A program made the translations under genes and the position numbers. Positions 22,554 through 33,400 of a DNA stretch of 64,000 nucleotides are shown piece after piece; positions within the stretch are counted from its first letter, which is position 1; each line of letters begins with the position of its first letter. The DNA comes from Thozetella sp. PMI_491. Taxonomy: Eukaryota; Ascomycota; Sordariomycetes; Chaetosphaeriales; Chaetosphaeriaceae. Where the stretch lies: contig MU270104.1 of the NCBI GenBank assembly GCA_021432635.1, positions 124,001-188,000 on the forward strand. The letters run 5' to 3'. The notes beneath the pieces are model-generated. The model made no database searches and was not told the DNA's origin. It was given only the letters and a program-made list of their open reading frames with translations.

Positions 22554-24058
22554 ATGTCAGACCCTCGCGATCTCCGGATCGCCATCATCGGCGCAGGTAT
22601 TGTCTCTCGTCCCCCCTTCCCCCTGTGGGCTAGCAGCAGGCGCGGGCAAAGTCCCCGCTGACAATGTATAGGCATGGGAGGGCTGGGGACCGCCCTCGCC
22701 TTCGCCAAGAAGGGCTTTAAACGGATCGACGTCTACGAGACAGCCTCTAACCTGGGCTTCGTTGGCGCGGGCATCCAGATGCCCCCAAACGTGATCCGGG
22801 TGCTAGACAAGCTCGGCTGCTGGGACGAGATCTACAGCGAGGCGACGGACGTCAAGGGCACAAGCATTCGGCGTAAGAACCTGACGGCACATGCGCTGCC
22901 CTCCCCTCTGCGGGTTCCCCGCCAGCCGAAGAGCGCGCTGCTGACTAGGAGAGATCAGAGGGCAGCACTGACAAGGAGCTCTCCCACGTGAAGATGCCCG
23001 ACATGGTGGAGAAGTATGGCTATCCACACTGCACGGGGCACCGAGCCTCCCTCGCCGGCGGGCTCTTCAATGGATGCCAGAAGGAAAGCGCCATCACCTT
23101 CCACTTCTCCAGCCCCGTAACGAATATCGACTCGTTCGAACCCATACCGACCTTCACGGTTGCGCCGCGCGACGGCGAGCCGTATCAGGTCGAGGCCGAT
23201 GTGCTGCTCGCGGCCGACGGTATCAAGTCGATCACGCGGACGCAGATGCTCGCGCAGCTAGGCCTCGTGTCGGAAGAGGAGGACACGGGACAGGCGGCAT
23301 ACCGCATCATGCTTCGGCGTGAGGACATGGCGCACGACCCGGAGATGCTCGCGCTGCTCGACAGCGACACGGTGGTGCGGTGGATCGGCGAGCGGCGCCA
23401 CATCATCGCCTACGCCGTGTCGAGCCACCAGATATACAATCTGTCGTCGGCGCAGCCCGACACCAACTTCGCGGCGGCCACCAATGCCACCTACACCACA
23501 CGCGGCTCCAAGGCCGAGATGCTGGCCGTATACGCCGACTTCTGCCCGCTCGTGCACCGCATGTTGAACCTGGTACCCGACGGCGAGGTGTGCGAGTGGA
23601 AGCTGCGCACCCACAAGGGGCTGCCGACTTGGACCATGGGGGGCGTCGCCCTGCTGGGGGATGCCTGCCACCCGACGCTGCCGCACATGAGCCAGGGCGC
23701 CGCCATGGCCATCGAGGACGGTGCCGTGCTGGCCGAGGTGATCAGCCGGATTCCCACGGGCCAGGACAGCAGCGGCGCCCGCGCCGGCGCGGTGGCGCGC
23801 GCGCTCAAGGTGTTTGAGCGGCTGCGCAAGGAGCACACGGGCATGCTCGTCGACCTGGCCGCCTTCTCGGGCCGAACCTTGCATCTCGGCGAGGGCAAGG
23901 CACGCGAGGAGCGTGACCGGCAGTTCGCTGAGAACGGCCAGAGCGGCTCGGTGCCCGACAAGTGGGCGAGCCCTGACGTGCAGAAGATGATCTACTCGTA
24001 CGACTGCGTCAAAGAGGCGGTCGAGAAGTTCGACGAACTCTATGCTAGCTTGGAATAG
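22554..24058 (+). CDS. FAD-dependent aromatic monooxygenase (salicylate hydroxylase-like)
   Basis: Three exons fit: 22554-22596, 22672-22872 and 22959-24058, giving 447 aa. The FAD-binding GxGxxG (IIGAGMGGLG, residues 11-20), the DG motif (LLAADG, about 164-169) and the GD motif (ALLGDACHPTLPHMSQG, about 312-328) are all present and correctly ordered for group A flavoprotein hydroxylases. The segment KYGYPHCTGHRASLAGG is typical of fungal salicylate-hydroxylase-like enzymes. The reaction would be NAD(P)H- and O2-dependent hydroxylation of an aromatic acid; salicylate, nicotinate-type or a pathway-specific substrate are all possible. The second intron is needed to keep frame (acceptor ATCAG at 22958). 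No partner catabolic genes are adjacent, so the pathway is unassigned. Confidence 0.9.
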
Positions 24059-25310
24059 AGAGGACTGGCGAGTCCGTTCAAGATCATACATGCCTCGGAT
24101 GAGGCAACTGCGCCGAACCGACTCGTACATAAATATCTGCATTAGAGAAGGAAGTAGAGGGCAACTGAGCGTTGATTTGGATAGGCTTGGAAGGGGGGCG
24201 GGGGCGGCCTCGTATGCGCGAGACGAAATGCAAGCTTTTTGTTAGTCTGGGGTTGTTTTTTTGGGTTTGAAACCGGGGATACAAGATCATGTTAGCTGGG
24301 CAGAATGGCCATTTGGTTGTATTGAATATGCTCGTCTAAGGTTCATGTGTGACGATGAACCGATGATGACCGAGTCTGCGGTAGCCATTGTCCTCGCTAT
24401 CTCTTCCCTGCTAGCACCTCCAACTATCTTGATGCTCCCACCTGCCTCTTGCCTTCCCTGGTTCGCTACCCCCTTTCCGTCTCGATTTTCCCATCGTCCC
24501 TTATCTGCCCCATATGTAGGGCTGAACATTCGTGATAACAAAGTTTTGTCCGTCGAAGCGTGAATGCTCCATGATATTCCACAAGAGACGGGTAAGCGGC
24601 TGTGCCTAATAGCTGCGCTGACCCAACACCTCATGAGCTGGTCCCTCACCCATGAGGTTGTCGGCAATGCTACCCTTCCTCCATCGCCGTGTGGATGAGA
24701 AGGAAAGAAAAAAACAACAACACTGCCTGCTCCGGAGCTGTATCAACCTACAACCACCAACAGGGGAAGGAAAACGCAGCGCAAACCGCCATGCATAGCT
24801 GATCCCTGGTAGAGAGAGAAATAAGCCCCGTCCCATCTCGCCATCCCCCTCACTGTTATCGTCGAAATTATTCGTGTCGGTACTTGTACAACAACGCGCC
24901 CTCACCCGCGCAATCATCCCGAGGTGGATTCAGCTGCCCGTCCAGTCGATAAATACGCCTGGCGAGAAGCAAATTCATGATGCCATGGCCAGATCTCTTC
25001 ATCGCTGATAAATCGCCGTTCAGTGAGCCCTGATGATTAAGAACCCCGTGGGATAGAGTCCCGTAGTAGACCGTAGACCGTGGATGGATAAAAAGCAAGC
25101 AGACAAAGACGGCAACCAATTCGCCCCCTTCCTTCCGGCCTGCCTTCCAACGCCACAAAGGAGGCGGGGTAAAAAAAAAGTGCGGAAAGGCAAATGGCTA
25201 GGATGGTTGAGAAGATTCTGTGCCTTGGTATGGGTAGAGGATTGACGGGAAGTAGAGCGATGGTCGTGAAAAGAGGTCGTAGACCAGTGGAGCAGGTGAG
25301 TGGTGGTATT
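24059..25310. other. Intergenic region between convergent genes
   Basis: This holds the 3' flanks of the FAD monooxygenase (+) and the eIF4E-binding-protein gene (-). It is mixed-composition DNA with short A-rich and T-rich tracts (about 24245-24260, 24700-24720, 25165-25180). No gene or distinct element is recognised. Confidence 0.5.
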
Positions 25311-27933
25311 TTACTGGCGGTTGAAGTTGCCTCCGGCGCCAGGTGGCAGCATGCCACGGCGATCAAATGGAGGGCCGCCGAACGCGGCGCCGTCAGGCTG
25401 GAAGCCGGGCATACCAGGAGGAGGCATAAAGCCGGGAGGCGGCGGCCCACCGGCGAAGAAGCCCGGAGGAGGCTGCATGGAGCGCGGAGGACCCATCATC
25501 ATCGCGTCCGGAGGGGGGAAGCCGCCGGACGGGAAGTTAGGAGGGAACATGGCACCAGGCATGGGAGGCACGTTGCGAGGGCCATTGTTTGCGAGACCTG
25601 GAGGAGGGATCATGGGGCGCTGGGGAGGCATGTGAGGCGGGTTGCCGGCACCGGCGCCCATGGGGAAAGAATGCATGTGGTGATCAAGCCCGGGCGGCGG
25701 AGGGGGTCGCTGCAGGATCTGGGTGGGCTGCGGACGATCCTCCGGGAGTGGGTGGAACTGGTCCTCGAACAGGCCGGGTGGCCCTTGGCCGCGCATCTGG
25801 CGCTGAGCTTGTTCGCGATCCGGGATGATAGCAGGGGCGCCCCCCTGCTTGTTGGCGCCGGGGCCTAGACGGAGGACGCCGCGACGGGCCTGCTCTTGGG
25901 CGGACGCTATGGCCTGAGCATTATGGGCCTCGACGACCATGGCCTCGGTAGGCCTAGGCACAGACTCAGTGCGCTGCATCAGCCCCATGAGGAACTCCTT
26001 CTGGCTCTGATTCATACTCGCGGCGGCAGCAGCGTTCTGGTCCATGCGGTTGCTGCCCTGGCTGGAGGCCTGGTGGCGCTGCGCCAGGAGATCATGGAGA
26101 ACTTGTTCAGAACGTGAGACCGGGGGCGGCTGGACAGGCGGTCCCATGGGGCGAGGAGAAATCATGTCCTGGAGCGACGGCTGGAAACGCGGGTCGTCAC
26201 GGCGGTCTCCACCATACTGCTGGAAAGGCTCCGGGGACGCGACGGCACTCTTCTGCCGTTGCCGAGCGGCCGAGACGGCACGAGGTTCGGGGTAGTTCAC
26301 AGGCGGCTGCTGGGGCAGCGGAGCGGCAGCCTGCAGACTAGCCCCCAATGTCTGGCGCTGTAGCTTTTGGATAAGAGCGGCAAACGCCTCCTTTTCCTCA
26401 CTGCTCTGCGGCGGTGGGATTCCAAACTGGGGCGAGCCGACAGCGATGGGTCCACTGGGGCCAGGCCCGACCGCAGGTGACGGGATTGGGGGTTCAATCT
26501 TGGTGCGAGCGTCTTCCTGAGGCGTCATCAAAGCCATGAACCGCGATGCTTTGGACGCCTTGGGTTTGGAGCCGTCCTTGGACTCCACAGTGCCTGAAGT
26601 TTTGGCGTCAACTCCCGAGAAGGCGGCGAAGAACTTGTCAGGTCCCTGTTCTATGGCAGGCGCCGAGGCAACTTTTGGATCCATCTCGAAGAATCCCTTG
26701 GTGGTAGAGCTGTCTACTGCGGCGGTTGCAGGAGCCTTGTCATCGGTCTTGGTAGCACCCCCTTTGCTGGCCTTCATCGACTCCATAAACTTCTTGAAGT
26801 CTTCCTCGGTATGGCCACTGGCCTTCTCCTCCGCAGGCTCGTCCAGCCACTCTGGCTCGCGCTCAACTCGCTCATTGCGGTCACGGTCCCAACGGCCATT
26901 GTGGCGATCGTGGTGCCGGTCGTTGTGGCGGTCATTGTGCCTCTCATTGGTGCTCCTCTCAGGATCTCTCTCTCTCCAGTTCTTCGCCCGATCGATACGT
27001 TCGCGCTGGGATGGAGGGGCACCATCGTTGTTACCGCCGCTGGGGTTGGTGTTGGTGTTGGTGCTGGTGTTGTTGTCTTTAAACCAGGGATCTGTCCGGT
27101 TCCGGTTCAGGCCGTTCCTGCGAGGCGGGTCGGCATCGTCTTCGTCCTTGTCTCGGGAATGACTGTCGAAGCCACGCGGCCGACGCTCACCGCTGTCGCG
27201 GTCGTCGCGGTTTCGCCGCTCGTCTCCCCTACTGAAGCGGTCGCCGCCACCGCCGCCAGCACCGGCGCCGGCGCCGGCGCCGCCCATGCGTCCATGGAAG
27301 CGCTCAGCACCTTCATTGCCGAAGCTTTTGCGCGGCTTCACGGTGCTCCAGCCGTCGCTGTCCTGGTCGTCGCGACGACGGAAGTCGCGGCGGCCGTCCC
27401 GGCCGTCTCTGAAACGGTCGTTAGCGTTTTCACGGAAGTTGAACCGGTCGCCCCGTTCTGGACGATCTACGTCTCTTCCTGCCTTCTCATCGCTGGGTCT
27501 GCCACTGCGCGCGGTCGTAGCGGATGCGAAGCTGGTACGAGGGGGGCCTAGGATGATCTCTTCCGGGTCTGGAGGCACAATTTGGTTAGCGGGGGCCCAG
27601 CTGCTCGTGGTGCTCATGATGTCACGTACTGGGGTTCCGAGAACCATTGCGGTCGAGGGCAGGGCGGCGGTTCTCTTGGCTCGGCGGGAAGTTTTCTCCT
27701 CCCCTGGCTCGGTCGTTCACTGGTTTGGTCTTTTCTGGAGGGGGACTGTGTCGGGTTAGAGATTGTCGGCAGGCAGGCCAACCAAGGGGGTGAGAGGGGG
27801 AGAGGGGGAGAGCCGAGGTGACGGCGAGCACATACCCCATCCAGTCCTCGACGGGAGGGAGAGTTGGTGGTTTAATGCATAGCGTCGACTGCCGCAGGTG
27901 GAGCAGCTCCGTTGCAGTGTATCGAAGTGCCAT
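25311..27933 (-). CDS. eIF4E-binding translational regulator (Eap1/4E-T-like, low-complexity)
   Basis: Three exons fit, in coding order 27933-27836, 27745-27630 and 27568-25311, giving 823 aa. Residues 5-11 are Y-T-A-T-E-L-L, a textbook YxxxxL-Phi eIF4E-binding motif right at the N terminus. After PEEIILGPPRTSF come about 200 residues rich in R/D/G/N (RDDRDSGERRPR-like), then long P/Q/G/M-rich disordered stretches ending in PPGAGGNFNRQ. Fungal proteins of this type bind cap-bound eIF4E to repress or localise mRNAs, in the role of Eap1/4E-T. The 61-nt intron 27569-27629 has donor GTACGT, branch GCTAAC and acceptor CCAG. It is required to connect the motif exon with the main frame; starting at the internal ATG 27647 would lose the motif. 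Confidence 0.85.
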
Positions 27934-28466
27934 GATCTATGTCCCGCGCTTGGGCATTGGGTTGGGTTGGAGGGAAAGGCTGTTTCAGTCGTTCGCCAGA
28001 GAGCAAAATAAAAAAAAAAGAGGCAGGTGGGCAGCGCCGATCGGCGGCGGTGCGAGGCGATTGTGTGATGCGGGTGCACGTGGTCAGGAGTGGGAAAGTG
28101 AAGGGGCCTTCTAGGCAGCGAGAGGATGGGGATGCGAATAGGGCGGAGGTCGAGGTTGGCTAGCGGCCTGCCTGCGAGGTAGGACAGCGAGAAGGTTGAG
28201 GCTGGAAGTCGAGGCTGCCTCGCAAGGCACGGGCTGAAGAGGGGGTGAGGGTATCGGGCAATACAGAAAAAAAAGGGTTTTTGGTGAACAGTCCGTTGGT
28301 TTGGGTGAGCGAGATGAGCACAACAGGGTGGTGCGCACGAGAGAGGCAGAAGCAGGATTTTCAAGGTTGGGGGAGGATTAAGGTGCAGGTTGGGTGGTGG
28401 TCAGGTTTGTTGCGAATGGAACTCGAGATCCAAAGAGAGCAGCGGAATTTCGGTGGAGTTCTAGTC

Positions 28467-28498
28467 CTGGCTGGCTGGGCTGGCTGGCTGGCTGGCTG
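28467..28498. repeat. (GGCT)n microsatellite
   Basis: About eight units of CTGG/GGCT with one interruption. It lies about 530 bases upstream of the eIF4E-binding-protein start and is probably length-polymorphic. Confidence 0.85.
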
Positions 28499-28862
28499 TT
28501 CCGGCTGGCAACGGACAGGGAGGCCCGCGCTGATTTGTGGCCCAAGTGTCTCCATAGAGTGTTGTCCGTGTCCCGTGCCCACGTCCAGTCAGGCCAGTCC
28601 GCCAGTCCAAGCCAGTGTCCCACAGGGATCGCCCCCGACCGGCGCAAAGACCAGTATGTACTCCATAATTCAAGCCGCGACCCAGCTACCAGGGGCCCCA
28701 ACACCGTCGCTGTCATTCGGCCACGCGACAAACATGTTGGAGCAACTGGGCGGGATGAGGGGGGGGGGGGCTGGCACAAGCTTAACCCAAGGTTCGCAAC
28801 GAGCCTCTCTGTTCGAGTACCCATCGAAACCCAAGCTCGACGCGAGCCACTACCGTTGGACG

Positions 28863-28923
28863 AACCTCGGCCAAGGAAAAAAAAATTATAAAAATTAAAA
28901 AAAAAAAAATTAAAAAAAAATTG
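28863..28923. repeat. A-rich tract
   Basis: About 60 bases consisting almost entirely of A with a few T, in otherwise GC-rich DNA. It could be a nucleosome-depleting poly(dA) element or the remnant tail of a retroelement; no element sequence is recognisable next to it. Confidence 0.85.
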
Positions 28924-29302
28924 GCGGTAACAAAAGGGCGATTTAAGGAGCCGGCTGTGACACAAATGTACTGACGTACAGTACACGTAGTAGTACATTA
29001 TAACCCGACCGAGGTTGGATTCTGGATTAGGGGCTATACAAACAAAAGGCGCTCTACACAAACGATCTGCACGGAATAGCCAGCAAAACCACTGTGGGCG
29101 CGCGGGGTGGTTCTGCCGATGAAAACAAAACATCCTAGGCTCCTTTGCATCTCGTATTAATCTCGTGTTAATACAGCTAAACTTTCTTTATTTGCTGCAT
29201 CTGCTGAATTGGTAATTGCAGACAGCGATGAGCAGCACGCAAGTAGCCTAGCAAGGTGCCCCGGTGGGCTGCCCATGACTGGAATCCTAGCCTCAAGATA
29301 AC

Positions 29303-32300
29303 CTATGCGCAAAGCTCCCCAACCCCTCCCCTGCTCCACGCCTCGACCCTAGCTTGATCGCAAGTGCGCCATATCCTTCCCATCAATGCCCTGTAAACTG
29401 AGCTCTCCTCTTTCTCCTTCGATGCTGCCCTCCGCGCCTCCAGCCACGCCACTATCCCGAATCGCGTTGTCAGCATCGTGCTTCCGCCATCAATGCAAGT
29501 CCCCCGGTACACGGCTTTCAGGATCTGCATCCGCAGTGGTGTGCGCAGATACGGATTGCCAGCGAGCGCAAGTACCCTCTCGAAGATGGGACCGAGTGTG
29601 CGCTTCTTATGGAAGAGTGCCAGGTCCGCAGGTGTGCGGAGCCCGTCGATGAGATACGTGAGTAGCCAGTTGACAGTGGCGTAATAGGTATCATCTACGG
29701 ATGGCTCCTCGAGCAGAATCTCGTGGACCAGGGGTATTCGATCGATGTTCCAGACGGGCCCACGGGTAAGAAAGACATTTACTTTCTCGTACACCGGGTG
29801 CAGCGGGTTCTTGAGCACCTCGAACGCGTGGCGTCCGAAGGCAGCAGTCGGGCTGGGCAACGGACCAGCGTCAACCACCGGCTTTGCTGTCTCGGCCAAC
29901 TCGGAGAGAAGCAGCCAGATCTGGTCTTTCTCGTCATACTCTGATTGCCGAATCTTGGCCGCCAATTTGAGAATGTTGGTGAGTGCCTCCTTGCGGATGC
30001 TGATATGCTCGGAAGTCAGGAGTGAGATCAGAGCTCCTACATAGCCGTCGTCCATCAATTCGTCCACTGTCTTCGATACCCACTTGGATAGAGTCGAATT
30101 ATCCGGTGATAGAGCGTCTGGTACGGCGAGGATTTCCACCAACTCTTCATCGTTCAGAGAGAGCTGGTCCTCCTGTGGTTGACGAGTGACACGCTTATTC
30201 CTAGCCCTGGGCTCTGATTTGGACGGAAATGCGTAGTATCTGAACTTAAGCTTCGTTGGTAGCTTCATCCGCGAAATCGACTTTGCAGCAGGCTTTTTGT
30301 CGCCCGAAAATGTGCTGGTCATCTCCAAGAAGATGCTCTCGAGTAGGTCGCGATGCTCTCCCACAAGAAGGGAAAGTCCTACATATACTGGCAGAAACTG
30401 GGCGAGGGCGAGCAGTCCATGTTCGGTGGAGAATTTGAGCTGCTTGAGCATAACAATAACGATCGGACTGAGTGAAATAGCACGAGGCTGACCCTCTTCA
30501 GATGGTTCCAGTTTGGCTGCTAGTTCATAGACGGTTTCCAGGTACTTTATTGGCGCCGCTACAAAGCGTGATAGGCAGTCGTCCAGGAATGTCCAGATTT
30601 CGGCATGATTGGCTTGGCCAGATTCTTTCAGCCTCCGAAGGCTTTCAAGGAGTGGCAACAGCCCGGGATGTTCTTGCGCGACCGGAACCACTTGCTCGTC
30701 TTTTGCTATCGCGTTTAGCACCTCCAGGAGCCCGTCGAGTGCAACCCCCAGGGGAGCTGTGATATACACCCTCAACAAGGCAGTAAAGGGGGAGACCTGG
30801 AGGGCCTCTGACTTAGAAAACCATCGCATGCCAGGGGAATATCGGGCAATCGCAAGCAGATTCTCTAGCCGCCTGAGACTGAGTGCATGGTCTTTAGGAT
30901 CGCTGCCTTCACGCTCCGCCAGCTTACTGACAGCAGCATCAAGGAAGGGTGAGACGTCGAACTTAGCTGTCAGCGCTACTTGAGGGATCACCTCGTAGTA
31001 TCGTCGGAGGAGCCGGCTCGCTGCCTCGCCATGCAGGATGTCATCCTCAGGAATCGATCGGAACGAGTTGATTACATCTTGGATGCCGGGGCTCCTCTGG
31101 CAGAAGTCGTCTACCAACTTGCGCCCCGCCTCGGTCCATATCGATATGTTGGAGTGTGACGGATCCTGATGGAACTCCACCGCTTTCTGGAGCTTTTCGA
31201 TGGCCATCACCAGTATCCGCGTCGCAAAGAAAGAAATGAGGTTGGATTTATGCATCAGACAGCGTGACATGGCCTTCTGATTTAGCGGAAGAGGGAGGAT
31301 GTTGTCGATGACGAGCGATGGAGGTGGAGGAAGGCGTGAGTAGCCGCTGGCTTGGCCGAAGTAGGGAGGGATGGGCAGAGCGACCACATTGAAGATAAAG
31401 GCTGCATAACCGATCCAAGTCGCTGTGAGTTTGGGCTCGAAGGTAAAAGTCTTCTTGCCGATGAAGTAGTGGGCGACCAATTCCGGGACGGCGTTGAAGA
31501 TGGCGATCACAAGGTCGCTCTGTTTTATGCTTGACCAAGGCCGAAGGGTCTGGAGGAACTCCGCTAGGACGACATTCTTTACCGGAACCTCGTCCTTGAA
31601 CTTGTTCATCCAGCTAATGTTTTCCAGTCCCAGGCCATCGAGAGTGTCATCCCCGACGACCGATGCATCCTCTTGGTCAATGTCCTTGGGATAGAACCCG
31701 TAATCCTTTCGCAAAACACCTGCCGAAGGAGATGTGCAGGCCAGCATTAAGAAATCGTGTATCAACTCTTCAATGCTGGGGAGGTTTGAGCCTTCCACTT
31801 GCGGGTGTTCGTATGTGTACAACGACGCAATCTTTGAGAGGGTATTGGAGTTGAGCAACTTCCCTTTAGCGTCCCTCGGGACTTTATCGTCCAGTAGAAC
31901 ATGCTGCTTCAGGCTTTTTAGAATCTCCACGATCAGGTAGGGAGGGTCTTCCCTGATTGTCCTTGTCAGCGCCCCCACAATGTCCCTTTGCGACAGCAGT
32001 TCCCTCTTGGCTTCAGGGTGGAGGTACTTGAGCGCTCCGAGATAGAAGCGGACCGCATTGGTGCGCGCCGATGGCCTCTTGGTCTCTTCAGTGCCGTCTC
32101 CTATGTACTTGACTCCCATATTTCGTGCCAAGGACTTGAACGTGCTCATGCGAGCGCGGAACATCGGCTTCGCTATAGCGCCGCCGTCGAAGCAGAGTGC
32201 CTCGCGCAGCAGGCGAAGTGTGGGGGATATTATGAATTCCTTGTTCTTCTCGGCCGACAAGTTCCAAGCAATGAGCTCCAGGGGCCGTTTCTGTACCAGC

Positions 32301-32814
32301 GTTCGGCAGATGCCCAGCCCGAGCGGCACTAGTTCCAGCGCTTGAGAGAGGAGCTTAAGGACAAGATCCAGTACCACGGGAACGGCCGATAAGATGTGCT
32401 CATTGTTGACTTTTCCGGCCATGCTCCAAACCTCGACTATGTCTGGGAGATATACTGGCTCCTCCTCTCCATCTCCTGCTCGCGGCCTGGTTGATTCCAG
32501 GTACTCCAAGACGAGCTTTCGCCGTTCTTCCCGTTCATCCTTCTTGTCGGCATCTTCGCTGAGGACACTGTCGAGGAGAACCTTGAATGACTGCAGCCCT
32601 GGAAGCTATTAGCGGGAGATACAAGAGCGGTTTCCGCCACAATGTGCCGCGTACCGTGCCGCGCGCTCTTCAGGTCCTGGTCGAAGGTTAGGAGCTGTCG
32701 AAGCTGCCGCAAGCTGTGTATTTCTTCCGATGTCGGGACCTCATGAACAATCTTCAATCGCTTTCGGCTGTTGTCCTCTAGATCGCCTCTTCTAGACGGT
32801 CTCTTCCTCGCCAT
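29303..32814 (-). CDS. URB1: Ribosome 60S biogenesis factor Urb1/Npa1
   Basis: Two exons fit, in coding order 32814-32655 and 32598-29303, separated by a 56-nt intron with acceptor TTCCAG, giving 1,151 aa. A basic nuclear-type start (MARKRPSRRG then SRKRLK) is followed by all-alpha, HEAT-like sequence. The N-terminal Npa1 domain includes the conserved SLYTYEHPQVEGSNLPSIEE and the DYGFYPKD segment. The C-terminal NopRA1-type end includes LKAVYRGTCIDGGSTMLTTR and GRIWRTCDQARV. Urb1 works in the nucleolus with Npa2/Urb2, Nop8, Rsa3 and Dbp6 in the earliest pre-60S particle, compacting 25S rRNA domains. The protein is shorter than the 1,764-residue yeast version, which is usual for filamentous ascomycetes. 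Identification is by family-level similarity read by eye. Confidence 0.93.
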
Positions 32815-33400
32815 GATTCCGGAGATCCGCTAGGTGCTGATACGGCAATCCAAACAAAGGCGAGTCTCTGGCTTGACTCTCGTCACAAAGGAAATTTTGG
32901 CGGGCAGTAGTACTGCCAGTTCTCACCGCCCTTGATATCTGCCGATAAGCTATGCCTACTATTGCCCCGCCGCCTTGACTATCTACTGTAACTACACGGA
33001 ATACATGTAACCTACTTCTCTACCTTACCTTGGATACCTTAGGTAGGCGACCAGGAAAACACGAAGCAAGGTACGCAATGCCACTGTTGAAGCAAGCTGC
33101 ATGATCCTGTAAGACTCGTAGATCGTGGAGTGTCGATTAGTAAACCTCCAAATCACGGTCAAACGTATGTGTGCATCTGAGTATCTGCAACTACTAGCAA
33201 GAATCTGGCGGCTCTCCCGCCCAATGTATTGTTGTACAACAGCGCCATACACAAAATACTAACAGTAATAAGAATACTCCCTTAGCTCCGAGTGCTGTGT
33301 GTCGTGTGGTACATGATTTTTCTTACTGCGGAAACCGCCTGTGTCAAACCTTCACAAAAAGTTCATGACCTCATTAAAGCGGCTAGCAGGTGTGTGCTCG
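32815..33400. other. Intergenic region between URB1 and TAO3
   Basis: The URB1 promoter and TAO3 3' flank. It contains a TACCTTAGGTA palindrome-like motif at about 33035-33045 and AT-rich patches. No gene is recognised. Confidence 0.5.

Larger units (their letters stand above)
27934..29302. other. Leader/promoter of the eIF4E-binding-protein gene and 3' flank of URB1
   Basis: No gene is recognised in this 1.4 kb. It is dominated by simple sequence: A-runs at 28009-28019 and 28264-28274, a (GGCT)n array at 28467-28498, a run of 12 G (28759-28770), and an extended A/T-only-like tract at 28868-28922. Most of it lies upstream of the minus-strand gene starting at 27933. Confidence 0.6.

Noticed and set aside
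27636-27647. ATG at 27647 as start of the eIF4E-binding protein
   Set aside because: It lies just upstream of a well-formed 61-nt intron in the wrong frame, and the model from 27933 preserves the eIF4E-binding motif.
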